Position numbers and translations under genes: made by a program | NCBI GenBank assembly: GCA_016716745.1 | Contig: JADJVD010000004.1 | Coordinates: forward strand, 1 to 64,000 | Reading direction: 5' to 3' | Length of the DNA: 64,000 nucleotides | From: Hyphomicrobiales bacterium | GTDB lineage: Bacteria > Pseudomonadota > Alphaproteobacteria > Rhizobiales > Beijerinckiaceae | Notes under the pieces: generated by a model | Seen by the model: only the letters and a program-made list of their open reading frames with translations | What the model was told of the DNA's origin: nothing | The model's database searches: none | In this document: one piece after another, positions 17,772 to 26,964 of the stretch | How positions within the stretch are numbered: position 1 is the first letter of the stretch | Layout: each line of letters starts with the position of its first letter

Positions 17772-18020
17772 TCACTTCGTCTTCGAGCAGACGATAGGAC
17801 CGGCGGTGCAGGCGACTCCCGGCGTCGAGCAGCCCGGCTTGTCGCCGGCCACACAGATCTGACAGCCGTTCGTCCATTCCATGCAGGCCTTGTTCGTCGC
17901 GCCGTATCCCTCGATCGAGGGGGCGCTGGCCTGCGGCCTCGGCAGCGGCGAGGGCGTCGGCTCGTCGGCGAAGGCGGGCGTGGCGACGATGAGGGCGAAC
18001 AGCAGGGCGTGGCGAATCAC
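17772..18020 (-). CDS. Small exported cysteine-rich protein, function unknown
   Basis: An 82-residue product with a signal peptide (MIRHALLFALIVATPAFA) and a mature part containing six cysteines: CMEWTNGCQICVAGDKPGCSTPGVACTAGPIVC. The even number and regular spacing suggest disulfide bonding in the periplasm. I cannot name the family; similar short proteins with W-T-x-G-C-x-x-C occur in related bacteria. It is flanked by the porin gene (same strand, 92 bp downstream) and the divergent LysE gene. Confidence 0.65.
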   Translation of the reverse strand: MIRHALLFALIVATPAFADEPTPSPLPRPQASAPSIEGYGATNKACMEWTNGCQICVAGDKPGCSTPGVACTAGPIVCSKTK

Positions 18021-18120
18021 GGGCGGGGAGTCCTTCGGCGAGCCGCGTCAGCGTAAACGGGCCGGCCGCGCGCGTCGACTGGCGTTGCGCCCGAGCCTCG
18101 CGAACGGTTAGCGTCGGGCC

Positions 18121-18753
18121 ATGTCTCCCGCTCTCCTCGCCGCCACCTTCGCCGCCGGATTTCTCTACATCGTCACGCCCGGCCCGGCGTTTCTGGCGCT
18201 GTTCGCGCTGTCGGCCTCGGAGGGGCGCGGCGCGGGCGCACGTTTCGTCACCGGCCACCTCGTCGGCGATGTCGTGTGGGGCGCGCTTGCGCTCGCCGCG
18301 ATCATCGGCGTCAGTCAGGTCGGGGCGGCGGTGTTCGAGGCGCTGGGCCTCGCTTGCGGGCTGTTTCTCATCTGGCTCGGCGCGAAGGCGATCTTCGGCG
18401 CGGGCGACGCGACCGCCGAGCCGATCGGCAAGCGCCGGCCGCTCGCCACCGGCGTCGCCTTCGGCCTCACCAATCCGAAGGCCTATCCGGTCTCGCTCGC
18501 CATGTTCACGGCCCTGACGGCGGGGTTTGCGAGCGACATCACATGGGCCGACGCGCCGGCGTTGATGGCGGCCGCCTTCTGCGGCTTTCTGGCGGCCAAT
18601 GTCGTCATGGTGTTCTCGGCCGGCCTGCCGGCGGTGCGCCGCTTCTTCGCGCGGCACGGGACTCTGATCACGCGCTGCGTCGGCGTGATGTTCGTTTTGT
18701 TCGGCGCCAAGAGCGTCGCCGACGCGGCGACGAGCTTTGCGCGCCGCAGCTGA
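18121..18753 (+). CDS. LysE/RhtB family amino-acid exporter
   Basis: A 210-residue inner-membrane protein with about six hydrophobic segments and the LysE/RhtB signature at the start (FLYIVTPGPAFLALFALS; the conserved TPGP), followed by FLIWLGAKAIFG and GVAFGLTNPKAYP. Members export basic amino acids, homoserine or threonine; the substrate here cannot be told. Ten bases separate it from the DUF924 gene, so the two are probably cotranscribed. Confidence 0.9.
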   Translation: MSPALLAATFAAGFLYIVTPGPAFLALFALSASEGRGAGARFVTGHLVGDVVWGALALAAIIGVSQVGAAVFEALGLACGLFLIWLGAKAIFGAGDATAEPIGKRRPLATGVAFGLTNPKAYPVSLAMFTALTAGFASDITWADAPALMAAAFCGFLAANVVMVFSAGLPAVRRFFARHGTLITRCVGVMFVLFGAKSVADAATSFARRS

Positions 18754-18763
18754 GGAGAACGCG

Positions 18764-19318
18764 ATGACGCCTTCGCTCGAGATCGCCGCCGGCGTCGTCG
18801 CCTTCTGGGAGGCGGCGGGGCCGGAGCGCTGGTTCGCCAAGAACGACGATTTCGACGCGAAGATCCGCGCGCGCTACCTGCCGCTGGTCGAGCGCGCCGC
18901 CGCGGGCGAACTCGACGATTGGGCGCAGGAGCGAGAAGGCGCGCTGGCGCTGCTGCTGCTGCTCGATCAATTCCCGCGCAATCTGTATCGCGGCTCGGCG
19001 CAAGCCTTCGCCGCCGACCCGCATGCGCGGCGCATCGCCGACGCCGCCGTCGCGGCGGGCTTCGACATCGCTTACGACAAGCCGCTGCGCGCCTTCTTCT
19101 ATCTGCCGTTCATGCATTCGGAGGCGCTCGCCGATCAGGAGCGCTGCGTGGCGCTGGCCGCCGAGCGCGGGCAGACCTCGACCCGCGACTATGCGATCCT
19201 GCACCGCGACATCGTCGCGCGTTTCGGCCGCTTTCCGCATCGCAACGCGACGCTCGGACGCGCGTCGACGCCCGAGGAGCTGGCCTTCCTCGCCGATCCG
19301 GCGAGCTTCAAGGGCTGA
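18764..19318 (+). CDS. DUF924 family protein
   Basis: A 184-residue cytoplasmic all-helical protein. FWEAAGPERWFAKNDDFDAKIRARY, then LLLLDQFPRNLYRGSAQAFAADP and DKPLRAFFYLPFMHSE are the hallmark blocks of DUF924, a TPR-like fold of unknown function. ATG 18764 has GAGGAGAA just upstream. It converges on a thioesterase gene with three bases between the stops. Confidence 0.9.
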   Translation: MTPSLEIAAGVVAFWEAAGPERWFAKNDDFDAKIRARYLPLVERAAAGELDDWAQEREGALALLLLLDQFPRNLYRGSAQAFAADPHARRIADAAVAAGFDIAYDKPLRAFFYLPFMHSEALADQERCVALAAERGQTSTRDYAILHRDIVARFGRFPHRNATLGRASTPEELAFLADPASFKG

Positions 19319-19321
19319 GCC

Positions 19322-19882
19322 TCAATTGAGGCGGCCGCTGCGCGGCTGCCCGGCCGCCGGCGCGCGCATGCCGATGACGCGGCCGCATTCGGCCGGACGC
19401 GGCAGGCGCCCGTGCGCGGCCTTCATCGCGGCGAGGTTGGCGAGCACCTCCGGCGGGAAGGGCGTCACCTTGCGCGTCTGAAGATCGACATGCAGATGCA
19501 TCGTCTCGGATGTGGCGGCGAGCCACCCCTCGCGCGCATGGCGCATCTCGGCGTAGACGTGCAGGCGTTTCTCGTCGTGCTCGACCATCTGGATGGTGAC
19601 GCGCACCGGGTCGATCAGGCCGATCTCGCGGCGATAGACGACATGCGCCTCGGCGGCGAAGGTCGACATCCCGCGCTCGGACGCATAGTCGCCGCCGATG
19701 CCGATCACGCTCCACGCCTCCTCCAGCGCGCGGTCGAACAGGACGTGGAAATAGGCCATGTTCATGTGGCCGTTGTAGTCGATCCAGCCGGGCTCGGCCC
19801 GCATCGTCGAGGAGACGAAGGGGGCGAAGAACAGGATCGTGGATTCGGATTTCTGTTGCAGGGGCGCGCTCCGAGGGTCCAT
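19322..19882 (-). CDS. Hotdog-fold acyl-CoA thioesterase family protein
   Basis: A 186-residue protein of the 4-hydroxybenzoyl-CoA-thioesterase type. The key active-site region is WIDYNGHMNMAYFHVLFDRALEE, where Asp and the following NGHMN are catalytic or structural in this group; VVYRREIGLIDPVRVTIQ and ETMHLHVDLQTRKVTPFP complete the hotdog fold. Betaine- and carnitine-related thioesterases share this form, but no substrate can be assigned. It is divergent from the FAD oxidase with only 58 bp between starts. Confidence 0.82.
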   Translation of the reverse strand: MDPRSAPLQQKSESTILFFAPFVSSTMRAEPGWIDYNGHMNMAYFHVLFDRALEEAWSVIGIGGDYASERGMSTFAAEAHVVYRREIGLIDPVRVTIQMVEHDEKRLHVYAEMRHAREGWLAATSETMHLHVDLQTRKVTPFPPEVLANLAAMKAAHGRLPRPAECGRVIGMRAPAAGQPRSGRLN

Positions 19883-19940
19883 CACGGCGGAGCCAAGTAT
19901 AACCGCGCGCAATCGCGGGAAAAGACGGGAGAGGCCCGCG

Positions 19941-21350
19941 ATGGGCGAGAATCTGGGGCAAGGCTTCGCGCGTCCGCCGGCCGAAGCCGTGGCGAGCGTC
20001 GTCGGGGAGCTTGCGGCGCGGTTCGGGAACCGCCTCGTCACCTCGCAGGCGGTGCGCGAACAGCACGCCAACATCGTCACCGGCGCGACGAACCAGCCGC
20101 CGGACGCGGTGGTCTTCGTCCAGTCGACCGAGGAGGTCGCCGACGTCGTCAAGCTCTGCGCCGCCTGGCGCGTGCCCGTCATCCCCTACGGCGCGGGCAC
20201 CTCGCTCGAGGGGCACGTCAACGCGCCGTTCGGCGGGGTCAGCATCGACCTGTCGGCCATGAACGCGGTGCTGGCCGTGCACGCCGAGGACCTCGACTGC
20301 GTCGTCCAGCCGGGCGTCACGCGCAAGCAGCTCAATGAGCATCTGCGCGATTCCGGCCTGTTCTTCCCCATCGACCCCGGCGCCGACGCCTCGCTCGGCG
20401 GCATGGCCTCGACGCGCGCCTCTGGCACCAATGCGGTGCGCTACGGGACGATGCGCGACAACGTGCTCGGCCTGACCGTGGTGACGCCGGCCGGCGAAAT
20501 CGTGAAAACGGCGAGCCGGGCGCGCAAGTCCTCGGCGGGCTACGACCTGACCCGGCTCTACATCGGCGCCGAGGGCACGCTCGGCGTCATCACCGAGCTG
20601 ACTCTGAAGCTCGCCGGCATCCCGGAGGCGATCTCGGCAGGCGTGTGCCCGTTCCCGACCGTGCGGGCGGCGTGCGACGCCACCATCGCGACGATCCAGA
20701 CCGGCCTGCCGGTGGCGCGCATCGAGTTGCTCGACGCCGCGCAGGTGCGCGCGGTCAACGCCTATTCCAAACTGACTTTGCCGGAGACGCCGCTGCTGTT
20801 CGTCGAGTTCCACGGCACGCAGGCGGGCGTCCGCGAACAGGCCGAGCGCTTCGGCGACATCGCCGCCGAATGCGACGGCGGGCCTTTCGAGTGGGCGACG
20901 AAGGCGGAGGACCGCACGCGCCTCTGGCAGGCGCGGCACGACGCCTATTGGGCCGCCATCGGCCTCATGCCCGGCAAGAAGGGACTCTCCACCGACGTGT
21001 GCGTGCCGATCTCGCGGCTCGCCGACTGCGTCGAGGAGACGGCCCGCGACATCGAAGCCTCGGGTCTGATCGCGCCCATCGTCGGGCATGTCGGCGACGG
21101 CAATTTCCACACGCTGCCGCTGTTCGATCCGGACGACGCGGAGGAGGTGGCGCGCGTCGGCGCCTATGTCGGCCGGCTCGTCGAGCGCGCCATCGCCATG
21201 GAGGGCACCTGCACGGGCGAGCATGGCGTGGGGCAGGGCAAGGCCAAATATCTGCCGCGCGAGTTTCCGCCCGCCTCGATCCAGCTCATGCGCGCGCTGA
21301 AGCGCAGCGTCGATCCGCTGGGGATCATGAATCCGGGCAAGATCGTCTGA
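19941..21350 (+). CDS. FAD-linked 2-hydroxyacid oxidase (D-lactate dehydrogenase / GlcD type)
   Basis: A 469-residue flavoprotein of the PCMH/VAO superfamily. The FAD-binding N-terminal half contains VPVIPYGAGTSLEGH, FFPIDPGADASLGGMASTRASG and YIGAEGTLGVITE; the C-terminal half has the cap domain and the His-containing HVGDGNFHTLP, then GTCTGEHGVGQGK. This pattern fits cytochrome-type D-lactate dehydrogenase or GlcD-like enzymes oxidising D-2-hydroxyacids. ATG 19941 follows GGGAGAGG. No GlcE/GlcF partner is adjacent, which favours the single-subunit D-lactate dehydrogenase type. Confidence 0.9.
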   Translation: MGENLGQGFARPPAEAVASVVGELAARFGNRLVTSQAVREQHANIVTGATNQPPDAVVFVQSTEEVADVVKLCAAWRVPVIPYGAGTSLEGHVNAPFGGVSIDLSAMNAVLAVHAEDLDCVVQPGVTRKQLNEHLRDSGLFFPIDPGADASLGGMASTRASGTNAVRYGTMRDNVLGLTVVTPAGEIVKTASRARKSSAGYDLTRLYIGAEGTLGVITELTLKLAGIPEAISAGVCPFPTVRAACDATIATIQTGLPVARIELLDAAQVRAVNAYSKLTLPETPLLFVEFHGTQAGVREQAERFGDIAAECDGGPFEWATKAEDRTRLWQARHDAYWAAIGLMPGKKGLSTDVCVPISRLADCVEETARDIEASGLIAPIVGHVGDGNFHTLPLFDPDDAEEVARVGAYVGRLVERAIAMEGTCTGEHGVGQGKAKYLPREFPPASIQLMRALKRSVDPLGIMNPGKIV

Positions 21351-21531
21351 GGCGCGCGCCGTCGGTAGATCCGGACCGAGTCGGCCGGCGGTTCGATGAA
21401 GGAGCGCCCCTCCGGCGCCGGCCCCGCCGTCACGCAGCGCAGCACGAGGTCGCCGAGACACATCGAGGTCGACAGCGCGAGCGCGGCGACAAGTCTCGCC
21501 TCCGGACCGCGCTCTCTCGCGTCGGCGCCCT

Positions 21532-24500
21532 ATGCGGGCCGCGTTTTCCGCTATGCTCTGGCGACTTTTCCCCGACGGCGCGGAGCCGCCGTCGCCTTCC
21601 GGACTGGCCGCCGCCTTGCGCGAAACGCTGACAGCTCTCGCCGCCTTGCTCGTGATCGCGCTCACCGTCGCGCTTGCGGGCCCGATGTTCGTCGACTGGA
21701 CGGCCCATCGCGCCGAGATCGAGCGGCGGCTGGGCGAGAGCCTCGGCGCGTCGGTGCGCATCGGCGGGGCCATCGATCTGCGGCTCCTGCCTTCGCCGCG
21801 GCTGGATCTGCGCGATCTGGCGATTTCCGGCGAACGGCCGGGGGAGCCGTCGCTGTCGGCGGCGCGCGGCCAGTTCGAGCTTGGCGCGGCGCCGCTGCTG
21901 CGCGGCGACCTGCAATTCGTGCAGGCGCGGCTCGAGGCGCCGCGCTTCGAGGCCGCCGTCGGCGCGGGCGGCGACGTCGTCCTGCCGGCGCTGTCGCGTT
22001 TCGGCGACATCCGCGCGCGGTTCGACGCGCTGGAGATCGTGCAGGGCGAGTTCGTCCTGCGCGGCCCGGACGGCGAGGCGCGCCGCCGAATCGCGGGGGT
22101 CGATTTCACGGGATCGGCCGACGCCTTGCTCGGGCCCTACAAGGGGCAGGGCCGCATCGGCGGCGATTCGCCCGTCGCGTTCCGTTTCTCGACGGGGCCG
22201 GTCGAGAACGGGCGGCTCAGACTGAAGCTGATCGTCGACGAGAGCGCCGTGTCGCCGCGCGCCGAGTTCGAGGGCGCGATCGTCTCGACGCCGACGCCGG
22301 TTGGCGCGCTGCTGGCCTATGAGGGCGCCGCGACCATCGGCGGGCGGTTGCGCAGGAGCGACGGCGCGCCCGGCGAATCCTGGCGAATCTCGGGTCCACT
22401 GAAGGCCGACGCCGGCGAAATCGTCCTCGATCCGCTGGAGGCGAAGATCGGCGACGAGCGGCCGATGAGTCTGACCGGCTCGGCGCGGCTGCCCAACCAG
22501 CCGGACGCCGCCCTCACCCTCGCGCTGTCGGCCAAGCAGATCGATCTCGACCGCGTGATGGCGGCCGAGGAGGGCGGGCAGGCCGCGCCGCTCGCCGCGC
22601 TCGCGGCCTTCGCGCGGCTGGCGCACGAGGCGGAGACGGGGGCGCTGGCCGAGACGCCGACGCCGATCCTCGTCGATCTGGCGCCCGGCGCGGTGACGCT
22701 CGGCGGCGAGACCGTCGGCGACGCGCGGCTGATGCTGCGGCTCGAGCGCGGGCAGCCGGTGTCGGGACGGCTGGAGACGGCGTTGCCCGGCCGCTCCCGC
22801 ATCGTTCTCGACGGGCGGTTCGAGGCGGGGTCCGCCCCGCGCTTTCGCGGTCAGCTCGATTTTCAGACGCGCGACTCCCGTCGCCTGCGGGACTGGATGG
22901 TGGCGGGAAGCGTCGGCCCCGCGCCGGCGTTGCTCCAGTCGGCGCCCGCCTTCGCCTCGATCGCCGCGCGCGGGCGGGCGGAGCTGTCCGCCGTCTCGGC
23001 CTCGCTGCGCGACGCGCAGCTTTCGCTCGACCGCTCCAGTCTGCGCGGCGGACTGTCCTGGACCGAGGCGGTGGGCGGCGAGCGCGCGCGCCTCTATGTC
23101 GATCTCCTGTCGGACGCGCTCGATCTCGACGGGCTGCCGGATCTGTCCGGCTTCGCGGCGACGTCCGGGCCCGATCTGGCTCTGTCGCTCGACGCTCGCG
23201 CGGTGCGCGTGGCGCGGTTCGGCGACGGCATGCTGGACGCCGGCCGCATCGTCGCGCAGCTGACGCGCACGGACGGGGCGGTCGAAATCGAGCGGATCTC
23301 GGTCGCCGGGCTCGGCGGAGCCAATCTGGTGGCGAGCGGGCGACTCGACCGGGCCGGCGGTCGGTTCGATCTCGATCTCGACGCGGCGCGGCTGACGGAG
23401 CTCGCCGACCTCCTGCGCCGCATCGCGCCGGGCGCATGGAGCGAGGCGTTGGCGTTGCGGGCGGCGCGGCTGTCGCCGGCGAAGCTCAAGGCGCATGCCG
23501 AGGCCGCGCCGGATTTCGCCCTGAAGGGCGGGCGCATCGACGCCGACCTCGCCGGCGCGCGGCTGACCGGCTCGCTCGCGGCGGCCGAGAGCGGCGGCCT
23601 GACGGCGGAGTTGTCGGCGGCTCACGCCGACGCCGCGACGCTGATCCGGCAACTCGGCGCCGAGATCCGCGGCGCGCCGAACAAGGGGGCCGGCCGGATC
23701 GAGGCGCGCATCTCGGGCGCGTCTGGCGGGCCGTTGGCGACGCGCATCGGCGCGACGCTGGCGGGCGCGGCGATCGAGTTCGAGGGCGCGGTCGCGGCCG
23801 CCGCCGGCGCGCCGACGTTCGACGGGCGCGTGCGCGTGCAGGCGGGAGACGTCGTTCCGCTGCTTCAGGCCACAGGGGTCGTCTCGCCCGCCGCCTTCGC
23901 GCGCGGCGGCGTCGATCTGACGGCGGGGCTGACGACGCGCGAGGACGGGCTGGCGCTGTCCGGGTTGAGTGGAGCGGCGTTCGGCGCGCGCGTCGCGGGC
24001 GAGGGCGCCTGGCGGCGCGTGACTACGGAGGGCGGGTCGCCGCGGCAAAGGTTCGAGGGACGACTCGATCTCGAGGCGCTGCGCCTGAGCGACCTGACGG
24101 CCCTGTCGCTTGGCTGGCAGCCGGCCGGAGGGCCGCCGGCCGCCGGCGCGTGGCCCGACCGCGCCTTCGCTCCGGCGCTCGCGGACGCGCCCGAGACCGA
24201 CGTGCAGATCGCGGCGGCCTCGTTCGATCTCGGCGCGGGGTGGATCAGCAAGGGCGCGAGCCTTCGCCTGCGAATGAGTCCCGGCCTCGTCGCGCTCGAC
24301 AGGATCGAGGCGCCGCTCGCCGCGGGCGCGTTGCGGGGCGGTCTCGCGTTGCGACGCGACGGGCTCGACGCGGCGCTGTCGGGACGGCTGTCGCTGGCGG
24401 GCGCCGCCTTCCGGCGCGGCTTCGCCGCCGGCGGCCTCGACGCCGATCTGGAGTTCGCCGGCGCGGGGCGCAGCGTTTCCGCGATCATTTCTGGGCTCGG

Positions 24501-25341
24501 GGGAACCGGCGCGGCGCGGTGGAGCGGCCTGACCCTCTTCAACGCCTCGCCCGGCGCCATCGCGCCGGTGATCGTCGCGCTCGACGACGACAAGGTGACG
24601 ATGGAGGAGGGCTCGGTCGCCCGCGCGCTCGCCGCCGCGCTCGACGGCGACGACCTTGCGATCGGGAGCGGCGAGGCGCCGATCAATCTGGCCGGCGGCG
24701 TCCTGCGCGTCGGGCCGGTGAGCGTAGGCGAGGCGCGCGCCGAGACGGCGGTGACGGCCGCCTACGATCTGAAATCGCTGAGGCTCGACCTGCGCGCCAG
24801 CTTCGCCCTGCGACAGGCGCCGCGGCTATGGACGGGATCGCCGCCGCGCCTCGACGTGATGTGGCGCGGTCCGCTCGAGGCGCCGCGCCGGGACATCGAC
24901 TCGGGCGCGCTGTTCAACGGTCTGGCGGCGCGCCAGATCGCGCGCGATCTGGAGCGGATCGAGGCGATCGAGGCCGACATCCGCGAGCGCGCGGCCTTCG
25001 CCCGCCGCGGCAAGGCGATCGAGTTCATGCGTCGGCGCGAGCGCGAGATCGTCGACTACGAGGCCGAGCAGGCGCGCCTCGCCGCCGAGGCCGAGAAGCG
25101 CCGGCTCGAAGAGGAGCGCCGGGCGGCGGCGGAGGCCGAGCGTCTGCGCATCGAGGAGGAGCGTCGGCAGGCGGAGGAGGCGCGTCGCGCCGCCGAGGCC
25201 GAGAAGCGCCGCCTCGAAGAGGAGCGTCGCGCCGCCGCGGAGGCCGAGCGGCTGCGGATCGAGAGCGAGCGTCGCAAGGCGGAGGAGGCCCGCCGCAACG
25301 CTCTGCAGCCGCCGCTCGACATTCGGCCGGCGCCGCCGTGA
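21532..25341 (+). CDS. Large AsmA-family envelope protein with coiled-coil tail
   Basis: A 1269-residue protein. An N-terminal membrane anchor (about 35-55) is followed by the AsmA N-terminal motif (FVDWTAHRAEIERRLGESLG) and then about 1000 residues of repeated beta-strand segments, as in AsmA/TamB-like bridge proteins that span the periplasm and carry phospholipids to the outer membrane. The last 100 residues are a highly charged coiled coil with a duplicated unit, unusual for AsmA proteins. A second ATG at 21553 is an alternative start. It is preceded by 181 bp without a convincing gene and followed by a short DUF6455 gene. The transport role is inferred from family only. Confidence 0.85.
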   Translation: MRAAFSAMLWRLFPDGAEPPSPSGLAAALRETLTALAALLVIALTVALAGPMFVDWTAHRAEIERRLGESLGASVRIGGAIDLRLLPSPRLDLRDLAISGERPGEPSLSAARGQFELGAAPLLRGDLQFVQARLEAPRFEAAVGAGGDVVLPALSRFGDIRARFDALEIVQGEFVLRGPDGEARRRIAGVDFTGSADALLGPYKGQGRIGGDSPVAFRFSTGPVENGRLRLKLIVDESAVSPRAEFEGAIVSTPTPVGALLAYEGAATIGGRLRRSDGAPGESWRISGPLKADAGEIVLDPLEAKIGDERPMSLTGSARLPNQPDAALTLALSAKQIDLDRVMAAEEGGQAAPLAALAAFARLAHEAETGALAETPTPILVDLAPGAVTLGGETVGDARLMLRLERGQPVSGRLETALPGRSRIVLDGRFEAGSAPRFRGQLDFQTRDSRRLRDWMVAGSVGPAPALLQSAPAFASIAARGRAELSAVSASLRDAQLSLDRSSLRGGLSWTEAVGGERARLYVDLLSDALDLDGLPDLSGFAATSGPDLALSLDARAVRVARFGDGMLDAGRIVAQLTRTDGAVEIERISVAGLGGANLVASGRLDRAGGRFDLDLDAARLTELADLLRRIAPGAWSEALALRAARLSPAKLKAHAEAAPDFALKGGRIDADLAGARLTGSLAAAESGGLTAELSAAHADAATLIRQLGAEIRGAPNKGAGRIEARISGASGGPLATRIGATLAGAAIEFEGAVAAAAGAPTFDGRVRVQAGDVVPLLQATGVVSPAAFARGGVDLTAGLTTREDGLALSGLSGAAFGARVAGEGAWRRVTTEGGSPRQRFEGRLDLEALRLSDLTALSLGWQPAGGPPAAGAWPDRAFAPALADAPETDVQIAAASFDLGAGWISKGASLRLRMSPGLVALDRIEAPLAAGALRGGLALRRDGLDAALSGRLSLAGAAFRRGFAAGGLDADLEFAGAGRSVSAIISGLGGTGAARWSGLTLFNASPGAIAPVIVALDDDKVTMEEGSVARALAAALDGDDLAIGSGEAPINLAGGVLRVGPVSVGEARAETAVTAAYDLKSLRLDLRASFALRQAPRLWTGSPPRLDVMWRGPLEAPRRDIDSGALFNGLAARQIARDLERIEAIEADIRERAAFARRGKAIEFMRRREREIVDYEAEQARLAAEAEKRRLEEERRAAAEAERLRIEEERRQAEEARRAAEAEKRRLEEERRAAAEAERLRIESERRKAEEARRNALQPPLDIRPAPP
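25084..25299 (+). repeat. Tandem duplication of 108 bp in the AsmA-like coiled coil
   Basis: Two units, 25084-25191 and 25192-25299, encode nearly the same 36 residues (A-E-A-E-K-R-R-L-E-E-E-R-R and so on). They differ at a small number of third positions, with one E-to-S change late in the second unit. The unit is a multiple of three, so the frame is kept. Confidence 0.8.
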
Positions 25342-25433
25342 CGGCCGTCCGGCTTGCCGCAAATCAATGTGGCGATGCGCAAGGCAGTCGATAGTCCGGC
25401 GCAGATTCCATGATGCAACCGGGAGCGCCCGCC

Positions 25434-25856
25434 ATGGCGACCTTCGCGGATTTGCTGGCTTCGCGCGGTCTGAGACGGGCGCTGCGTCACTGGCTCGAGA
25501 CGCGCGAGATGCGCGGCGAGGTCGCCGGCCTGTCGGCGGCCGACCGGGACGCGCTGTTCCGCGACATCGCCATCGACGAGGCCTCGCTCGAGGCGCTGGA
25601 GGACGGCGCGCACGACACCGAGGGCCTCGACGCGCTGCTCGCCCGGCTTGGCGTCGATCCCGACCATCTGAACGACGACGACGTGCGGCTGATCGCGCTG
25701 CTGCGTCGGGAATGCGCGATGTGCTCGGACTGGACGCGCTGCGCGCACGACATCGCGGCGGGCGCCGTGCAGGGCGCGGCGCCGAGCTATTGCCCCAATC
25801 GCACGACGATCGAAAGTCTGGCGGCGAGCCGCCGGCCGTTTCCGCGCCGCGTCTAG
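25434..25856 (+). CDS. DUF6455 family protein
   Basis: A 140-residue protein. The C-terminal block with three cysteines (LLRRECAMCSDWTRCAHDIAAG, then YCPN) is typical of DUF6455, found widely in alphaproteobacteria and of unknown role; the cysteines could bind metal. GGGAG at 25421-25425 with eight bases spacing supports ATG 25434; two upstream ATGs at 25410 and 25413 are alternatives. Its stop overlaps the stop of the convergent RHH gene in a shared CTAG. Confidence 0.78.
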   Translation: MATFADLLASRGLRRALRHWLETREMRGEVAGLSAADRDALFRDIAIDEASLEALEDGAHDTEGLDALLARLGVDPDHLNDDDVRLIALLRRECAMCSDWTRCAHDIAAGAVQGAAPSYCPNRTTIESLAASRRPFPRRV

Positions 25857-26080
25857 CTCTCGGGCGCGGCCGGCGCGAGCGTCTCGAGGACGCGCACGCG
25901 GATGGCCGAGGACAGGTTCGACGCCCCGCGCGTCGCGTCGATTTCAGCCACCAGCGCGGCGACCGGCAGCCCGCGTTCGGCCGCGATGGCGCGCAGGCGC
26001 AACCAGAACGCCTCTTCCAGAGAAACGCTGGTTCGGTGACCGGCGATCGAGATCGAGCGCTTGACGAGGGTCGCAGTCAT
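25853..26080 (-). CDS. Ribbon-helix-helix (RHH_4) domain protein
   Basis: A 75-residue protein. VKRSISIAGHRTSVSLEEAF is the beta strand plus first helix of the RHH_4 fold, followed by WLRLRAIAAERGLPVAALVAEID and NLSSAIRVRVLE. RHH_4 proteins are small DNA-binding-like factors of alphaproteobacteria with no assigned target. Its ATG overlaps the end of the DUF4169 gene by four bases, which in turn overlaps sspB, so the three form one unit. Confidence 0.85.
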   Translation of the reverse strand: MTATLVKRSISIAGHRTSVSLEEAFWLRLRAIAAERGLPVAALVAEIDATRGASNLSSAIRVRVLETLAPAAPES

Positions 26081-26325
26081 GCCTCGCCATCTGCTCGGCC
26101 GTCGCCTCCGCCATGCCGGGGGGCGCCGGGGGGCGGGTCGGCGAGCGGGGCGGGGGTCAGACGGTGCCCGTCCAGACGCCGGATGGCCTGCGCGTCCTCG
26201 GCTTTGCGCAGCGATTTTTCGTGCTTCGTCTGGCCGTGCCGGGCGCGATTTTCGGCCGCGACCGTCTCGGCGTCGCGCCGCGCCTTGGCCTTGCGCGCCC
26301 GGCGCAGGTTGACGACGTCGCCCAT
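26077..26325 (-). CDS. DUF4169 family protein
   Basis: An 82-residue, highly basic protein. MGDVVNLRRARKAKARRDAE, then AAENRARHGQTKHEK is the characteristic N-terminus of DUF4169, an alphaproteobacterial family usually found between sspB and an RHH_4 gene, exactly as here. Function unknown; the charge suggests nucleic-acid or ribosome contact. The C-terminal tail (Pro/Gly/Asp-rich) is poorly conserved. It overlaps sspB by one base upstream. Confidence 0.82.
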   Translation of the reverse strand: MGDVVNLRRARKAKARRDAETVAAENRARHGQTKHEKSLRKAEDAQAIRRLDGHRLTPAPLADPPPGAPRHGGGDGRADGEA

Positions 26326-26924
26326 CAGGGCTTCTTGCGGAACGCGTCGATGGAGAGAACCTTCGCTCCGTCGCCCTCGGATGCGGCTTTCTCGGGCGCC
26401 TCCGGAGCGGGCGCGTCGGGCCGTGCGACATCCTTCGCGGCGGGGCGCTTGGCCGGAGCCGGCTCCTTCGTCGCATCCTTGGCCGCCTCGCGGGGCAGCT
26501 CCTTCAACCGCGGCTTCTCGGCCTTGGCGGGGCGAACCTGCGCGTCGGGCTCGCGACGGGCGGACGTGTCCTGCAACTCGAAGCGAAGGCCGAACTGCAC
26601 CGATTCGTCAAAAAAGCCGGTCAGCGCCGCGAAAGGCACCCGCACGCGCTCGGCGACGCCGCCGAAGGACAGGCCGACCTCCAACGCCTCCTCCGTGACC
26701 TCGAGATCCCAGAAATGGTGCTGGAGAATGATCGTCATGCGGTCGGGAAAGCGCTCGCGCATGCGGTCGCTCAGGCGCACGCCGGCGGCGGCGGTCTCGA
26801 ACTCGACGTGAAAATAATGTTCGCCCGGCAGGCCGTCGCGGGCCGCGTTGGCGAGAACCTTGCGCACGACGCCGCGCAGAGCCTCCTGAACCAAGAGGTC
26901 GTACCGGATCTGATCAGTCGCCAT
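26325..26924 (-). CDS. sspB: SspB-family ClpXP adaptor protein
   Basis: A 199-residue alphaproteobacterial SspB. The folded domain (about 1-120) shows IRYDLLVQEALRGVVRKVL, then HYFHVEFET, FPDRMTIILQHHFWDLEV and the substrate-groove strand VPFAALTGFFDESVQFGLRFE. A long charged linker ends in KVLSIDAFRKKP, the C-terminal peptide that docks on ClpX. SspB delivers ssrA-tagged polypeptides to ClpXP. The gene for the tag itself (ssrA) lies about 40 bp upstream on the same strand. Confidence 0.93.
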   Translation of the reverse strand: MATDQIRYDLLVQEALRGVVRKVLANAARDGLPGEHYFHVEFETAAAGVRLSDRMRERFPDRMTIILQHHFWDLEVTEEALEVGLSFGGVAERVRVPFAALTGFFDESVQFGLRFELQDTSARREPDAQVRPAKAEKPRLKELPREAAKDATKEPAPAKRPAAKDVARPDAPAPEAPEKAASEGDGAKVLSIDAFRKKP

Positions 26925-26964
26925 TCGCGCTCGTTCCGCCGCCGGCCAGAATTGAGTGGAGGCT

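Noticed and set aside
21350..21463. A minus-strand frame with a hydrophobic start (MCLGDLVLRCVTAGPAPEGRSF) between the FAD oxidase and AsmA genes
   Set aside because: It has no ribosome site, runs antisense into the end of the oxidase gene and has no recognisable family. It could be a remnant of a short lipoprotein, but is not supported as a gene.
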